DNA of 64,000 nucleotides from Oegoconia quadripuncta (lineage: Eukaryota; Arthropoda; Insecta; Lepidoptera; Autostichidae), in the NCBI GenBank assembly GCA_949316235.1, contig OX438749.1, forward strand, positions 32,932,022 to 32,996,021, read 5' to 3'. The position numbers and the translations under genes are program-made. The notes beneath the pieces are model-generated. The model had not been told where the DNA came from. It did not search any database and saw nothing but the letters and a program-made list of their open reading frames with translations. Positions 58,187 through 64,000 of this stretch are shown here, piece by piece (the stretch's first letter is position 1; each line of letters begins with the position of its first letter).

Positions 58187-61100
58187 TCGTCTATGCTACT
58201 AGGCGTTAGCCTATGTCTAGCTAGCTACGCACTGCTGACGTTGCTATTGCTACCCGTCACTCGTCTATGCTACTACGCGTTAGCCTATGTCTAGCTCGCT
58301 ACGCACTGCTGACGTTGCTATTGCTACCCGTCACTCGTCTATGCTACTAGGCGTTAGCCTATGTCTAGCTCGCTACGCACTGCTGACGTTGCTATTGCTA
58401 CCCGTCACTCGTCTATGCTACTACGCGTTAGCCTATATCTAGCTCGCTACGCACTGCTGACGTTGCTATTGCTACCCGTCACTCGTCTATGCTACTACGC
58501 GTTAGCCTATGTCTAGCTAGCTACGCACTGCTGACGTTGCTATTGCTACCCGTCACTCGTCTATGCTACTACGCGTTAGCCTATGTCTAGCTCGCTACGC
58601 ACTGCTGTTGCTCTTGCTACCCGTCACTGGTCTATGCTACTACGCGTTAGCCTATGTCTAGCTCGCTACGCACTGCTGACGTTGCTATTGCTACCCGTCA
58701 CTCGTCTATGCTACTAGGCGTTAGCCTATGTCTAGCTCGCTACGCACTGCTGACGTTGCTCTTGCTACCCGTCACTCGTCTATGCTACTACGCGTTAGCC
58801 TATGTCTAGCTCGCTACGCACTGCTGACGTTGCTATTGCTACCCGTCACTCGTCTATGCTACTATGCGTTAGCCTATGTCTAGCTAGCTACGCACTGATG
58901 ACATTGCTATTGCTACCCGTCACTCGTCTATGCTACTACGCGTTAGCCTATGTCTAGCTCGCTATATACGCACTGCTGACGTTGCTATTGCTACCCGTCA
59001 CTCGTCTATGCTACTACGCGTTAGCCTATGTCTAGCTCGCTACGCACTGCTGACGATGCTCTTGCTACCCGTCACTCGTCTATGCTACTACGCGTTAGCC
59101 TATGTCTAGCTCGCTATATACGCACTGCTGACGTTGCTATTGCTACCCGTCACTCGTCTATGCTACTACGCGTTAGCCTATGTCTAGCTCGCTACGCACT
59201 GCTGACGATGCTCTTGCTACCCGTCACTCGTCTATGCTACTACGCGTTAGCCTATGTCTAGCTCGCTACGCACTGCTGACGTTGCTATTGCTACCCGTCA
59301 CTCGTCTATGCTAGTAGTCGTTAGCTTATGTGTAGCTCGCTACGCACCAATGATATTGCTCCCCGTTACTGGTGTATGCTATTGGGCGTTAGCCTATGTC
59401 TAGCTCGCTACGCACTGCTGACGTTGCTATTGCTACCCGTCACTCGTCTATGCTACTATGCGTTAGCCTATGTCTAGCTAGCTACGCACTGATGACATTG
59501 CTATTGCTACCCGTCACTCGTCTATGCTACTACGCGTTAGCCTATGTCTAGCTCGCTATATACGCACTGCTGACGTTGCTATTGCTACCCGTCACTCGTC
59601 TATGCTACTACGCGTTAGCCTATGTCTAGCTCGCTACGCACTGCTGACGATGCTCTTGCTACCCGTCACTCGTCTATGCTACTACGCGTTAGCCTATGTC
59701 TAGCTCGCTATATACGCACTGCTGACGTTGCTATTGCTACCCGTCACTCGTCTATGCTACTACGCGTTAGCCTATGTCTAGCTCGCTACGCACTGCTGAC
59801 GATGCTCTTGCTACCCGTCACTCGTCTATGCTACTACGCGTTAGCCTATGTCTAGCTCGCTACGCACTGCTGACGTTGCTATTGCTACCCGTCACTCGTC
59901 TATGCTACTACGCGTTAGCCTATGTCTAGCTAGCTACGCACTGCTGACGTTGCTATTGCTACCCGTCACTCGTCTATGCTACTACGCGTTAGCCTATGTC
60001 TAGCTCGCTACGCACTGCTGTTGCTCTTGCTACCCGTCACTGGTCTATGCTACTACGCGTTAGCCTATGTCTAGCTCGCTACGCACTGCTGACGTTGCTA
60101 TTGCTACCCGTCACTCGTCTATGCTACTAGGCGTTAGCCTATGTCTAGCTCGCTACGCACTGCTGACGTTGCTCTTGCTACCCGTCACTCGTCTATGCTA
60201 CTACGCGTTAGCCTATGTCTAGCTCGCTACGCACTGCTGACGTTGCTATTGCTACCCGTCACTCGTCTATGCTACTATGCGTTAGCCTATGTCTAGCTAG
60301 CTACGCACTGATGACATTGCTATTGCTACCCGTCACTCGTCTATGCTACTACGCGTTAGCCTATGTCTAGCTCGCTATATACGCACTGCTGACGTTGCTA
60401 TTGCTACCCGTCACTCGTCTATGCTACTACGCGTTAGCCTATGTCTAGCTCGCTACGCACTGCTGACGATGCTCTTGCTACCCGTCACTCGTCTATGCTA
60501 CTACGCGTTAGCCTATGTCTAGCTCGCTATATACGCACTGCTGACGTTGCTATTGCTACCCGTCACTCGTCTATGCTACTACGCGTTAGCCTATGTCTAG
60601 CTCGCTACGCACTGCTGACGATGCTCTTGCTACCCGTCACTCGTCTATGCTACTACGCGTTAGCCTATGTCTAGCTCGCTATATACGCACTGCTGACGTT
60701 GCTATTGCTACCCGTCACTCGTCTATGCTACTACGCGTTAGCCTATGTCTAGCTCGCTACGCACTGCTGACGATGCTCTTGCTACCCGTCACTCGTCTAT
60801 GCTACTACGCGTTAGCCTATGTCTAGCTCGCTACGCACTGCTGACGTTGCTATTGCTACCCGTCACTCGTCTATGCTAGTAGTCGTTAGCTTATGTGTAG
60901 CTCGCTACGCACCAATGATATTGCTCCCCGTTACTGGTGTATGCTATTGGGCGTTAGCCTATGTGTAGCTCGCTACGCGCCAATGATATTGCTACTATTC
61001 ACTGGTCTATGCTACTAGGCGTTAGCCTATGTGTAGGTCCCTACGCACTGATGACGTTGCTATTATTACCAGTCACTCGTCTATGCTAGTAGTCGTTAGC

Positions 61101-61390
61101 CTATGTGTAGCTCGCTACGCACCAAGGATATTGCTATCCGTCCCCGTGTATGCTATTAGGCGTTAGCCTATGTCTAGCTCGCTACATACCAACGATATTG
61201 CTACCCGTCACTGATCTATGCTACTAGGAGTTAGCCTATGTGTAGCTCGCTACACGCCAAAGATATTGCTACTATTTCCTGGTCTATGCTACTAGGCGTT
61301 AGCCTATGTGTAGCTCGCTACCAACCATTAACATTGCTACCCGTCACACCGTCACAGGCCTATCCTACTAGGCGTTAGCAATGATGTTGC
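58160..61390. repeat. 74-bp minisatellite, ~43 units, higher-order structure
   Basis: The unit is GCGTTAGCCTATGTCTAGCT-CGCTACGCACTGCTGACGTT-GCTATTGCTACCCGTCACTC-GTCTATGCTACTAC. A 78-bp variant has CTATATACGC. Variant markers repeat 1413 bases apart (CTGCTGTTGCTC at 58603 and 60016), rising to 1565 further right, so a ~1.4-kb block is duplicated and one copy gained a 152-bp dimer. Units beyond 60870 are strongly diverged. Identical 77-residue frames inside are by-products. Confidence 0.92.
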
Positions 61391-64000
61391 TACCTTTCAT
61401 TGCTCTGTTTTAATCGCGTAGAATTAACTAGTCACTTTTAACGTTATCGGGAAGAGGAACATTTGGGACAAGATAATTTCATTTACTCATAAAATTAGTA
61501 AGGTTTGCGTTATTTCTCTAATACCATATTGGACAAGAATATAAAAAGTGAAGTAATTATAGTTATAGGGCCATCAGAAACGAGCGCTCTAAGTTCAAAG
61601 ATTGACCGAAATGAGTGCTCAAGCGAGAAGGTCTTCATCTGAATTACACAAATTTCGAATTAGGTCTTGAAAAGTTTTAATCCTCGTGTCAATTGGTAAG
61701 CCAATTTAAGATTTTCACACACACAGTAACAAAATGAAACACTAAATTGTTTATATTTTAACTATTATTCGCTTTATCTTTTTAAATATTTTTTTAGATC
61801 AAAAACTGGATAACCATGTAGTTCATAAATTAAGATAACGACCTCTGAATCTGTAGAATTGGTTTAACAATTGACACCATCTTATATTGGGGTTATTATA
61901 AGTAAAATCTGAAGCTAAAAAAATGTAATACATACGATTCTCCGGAGCTCTTAGTAAGGTCTCGACCTCTGCTGCCACCTGTACCAACACTTTATTATAA
62001 ATATAGATTTCTAAGTTGCTAAGAAGTAAAATAAGTATTTGTGACAACATCATATAATCCACTGGACGTTCACTGCTGAACATAGGCCTTCCCCATAGAT
62101 TCCCAGAGCGACCTCGTGAGTGGTCGTCCTAACTGGTGACATAACTCGGACCTTTAGAGATGCATCAGTATAACTCAATTGCCTGGCGTTTAGGTCGACA
62201 AAATTTATGTACGCAAAACTTATGTACGCAAAATTTAGGTAGTAAAATCGACGGTGCTGCCACTCGTAAATAATATATAGGGTGTCCCGGAATTAGTGCG
62301 ACATACTGCAAGTGGTGATGCTTGGGGTGACATACATACATAAAGCCACCCGTTTCCCGTAGCAGTAGGCAGAGACCACGTACTTCCACTTACGACGACC
62401 CTAACACACTTCTTTTGCTTCATTCACTCTCATAAGATTGTTCATACACGGTCGTCGGTTTAGGGTACTCTTGACTTAGCCTTTCTTTAAGACCGGTAAA
62501 ATCTGGTATTACTTTAAAACTATATAATTTCGCTGATATATCGTGTTGTTTGGGTAGGTCTTGACCCTAGCTATCACCATCTGCAGTATGTCGCACAATG
62601 GACACATAAACAAATCCCGTCAAGCTATAGTTGATTTAGATGCAGATGTTTGTATGTATAATGAGCGATGGCCCATTTGTGGTACAGATACACATACAAC
62701 TCTATTATAAGTTGTAACCATTGTAATTACTGTGATATAAGGCTTCATTTTGAAAACCATAACACCAAGCAGAATTATTGTGCGGTGGAATGTTTTTGCA
62801 TGTTTCTGTAATATGTAAATAAACGCATGTTTATACTCATTCATTTATTTATATATATTATTATTTTATTTTATTTATTTATTTTTTATAAATTAATTTT
62901 CAATTGTTGTGTACACTATTTTCTGCCCAATCTAATAAACACTATGTATCTCTAAGGTTTGCTGGTAGAAAACTCTATCGGAGTTAAGCTCGCCTTTGTA
63001 CATTTTATATACAATGCATATTTCTGTAACAATTTTGTGTACAATAAAGATATTAAGATATTCATGACGTAAATGCCCTGTCTGTCTTTGTCATATCGTA
63101 ACGCAATGACAAGGACAGACAGCGCATTGCTATCGCTGTCGCTATAGCTTTGAGTTAGGCGGTAGAACCCCAGGCCATGACGCTACTATTAAATAAAACA
63201 AACTTTACTTTAATAAATACTTTATATTGAATTCATTATACTTTAACGTAGTGGTATTTATTTAAACATTAAATAAGTATTTGATTAATATGAAGACAGT
63301 ATAACGGTTTAAATTCTTATAAAAACTTTTCCGAACAACATTTATAGAATATGTCAGAATTGATAAATACAATAACATGTTGTCCCTTTCTCGTGCATGC
63401 TTATGTTGTGTGAGTGAGAGAGATGAACATGAGTTGTGTGACGATTCGTTTTAGTCTAAAAAGTTTTGTTTACAAGTTGTATTCTGACATATTATATAAT
63501 CACTTCTACTGTAAAAACGTTGGTAGATTTAAAGATATCTTCGTAAGCCTAAATAAAAAACATTGAGCTCAAAATCGAGAAGCTTGTAAAAGTTTTGGCG
63601 AATGTGCAAAATGGCAGTGTTTCCAAACGTTTCCTCAATTTTAATTGACACCAAATGTTTTGAAAGTGCGAAAATACGAACTTAAAACTAAAAATTGATA
63701 CAAAAATAAAATTCTTAGCGAGTTACTTTTTTAATTACACAATACTAACGAAATCACAATGACGGTGACTTATTCGGCTAAACTTAACTATTACATGTCA
63801 TGTCGTTTAAAAATTATAAAAAATATAGATTTTTTTTACAAAAAGCTTTCTAAAATAATCTCACGTTTCTTTTTGTAGATTTCTAAACGTTGCGCTATTT
63901 TAAAATTATACTAAATCATTGTTTGGAGATACGAATAATATTATTAGACTTCATTTATTTAAATTAAATGCTGTGGGAATAATTTTGTTTTAAAAAAATT
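61391..64000. other. No gene recognised; scattered repeat fragments
   Basis: 62050-62130 has GTTCACTGCTGAACATAGGC, common in lepidopteran repeats. 62278 begins a GGGTGTCCCGGAATTAGTGC repeat. 62400-62480 matches the end of LINE family R. 62950-63065 is a LINE tail (inverse at 35450). An inverted CTGTCTGTC/GACAGACAG pair lies at 63079-63122. The last kilobase is AT-rich and unremarkable. Confidence 0.45.

Noticed and set aside
59028..60826. Four identical 77-residue open frames
   Set aside because: They are the same satellite units recurring; no start context or domain.
61400..64000. Telomere or subtelomere at the right end
   Set aside because: No TTAGG repeats and no telomeric retrotransposon were seen; the region is ordinary AT-rich DNA with repeat fragments.

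Overview
This window looks like nuclear DNA from a moth or butterfly (Lepidoptera). It is AT-rich, the genes have tiny exons and long introns, and most of the rest is tRNA-derived SINEs, MITEs and 5'-truncated LINEs of kinds common in lepidopteran genomes. I see no prokaryotic operon, rRNA, CRISPR array or functional tRNA gene. Exon models were built by hand from splice sites, phase matching and protein-like sequence. Repeat borders are accurate to about 10 bases unless a terminal repeat or target duplication is given.

Three genes can be supported. (1) 1621-14941 (+): a six-exon gene for a secreted protein of about 223 residues, with a signal peptide, a basic region, a Thr-rich linker and an atypical six-cysteine Kazal-like domain split over the last three exons. 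A MITE sits inside the last exon and supplies both the stop codon and a polyadenylation hexamer. (2) 20269-33554 (+): a five-exon gene for a 480-residue protein with ten C2H2-type zinc fingers and four SUMO-consensus motifs. All exon phases agree, and one finger is split exactly across the last intron. (3) 52228-about 53990 (-): the last two exons of a protein with a charged tail and tyrosine motifs, probably the cytoplasmic end of an immunoglobulin-type adhesion receptor. Its other exons are not recognised. Weaker candidates are a 49-residue secreted peptide at 49275-49424, a 62-residue ORF at 34428-34616 and a possible extra terminal exon at 16862.

Layout. 1-1620 holds LINE remnants, a MITE with a nested SINE, and a second MITE ending 43 bases before the gene 1 start codon. 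Gene 1 introns hold a 23-bp palindromic minisatellite, SINEs, MITEs, LINE tails and a 44-bp-arm hairpin. 14942-20268 is intergenic and repeat-rich. Gene 2 intron 1 holds a 3.2-kb DNA transposon with 23-bp terminal repeats and 4-bp target duplications, which landed in a SINE and was later hit by an RTE-type LINE carrying a 5' inversion. Gene 2 intron 2 holds a 1.9-kb array of about 55-bp units with a LINE inserted in it. 33660-52227 is gene-poor with dispersed repeats. 54002-58100 has LINE relics, a foldback element, a MITE and a SINE. 58160-61390 is a 74-bp-unit minisatellite with higher-order duplication. 61391-64000 holds only scattered repeat fragments.

The genes show no shared pathway. 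What ties the window together is mobile DNA, nested up to three deep and in one case forming part of a gene's coding end.
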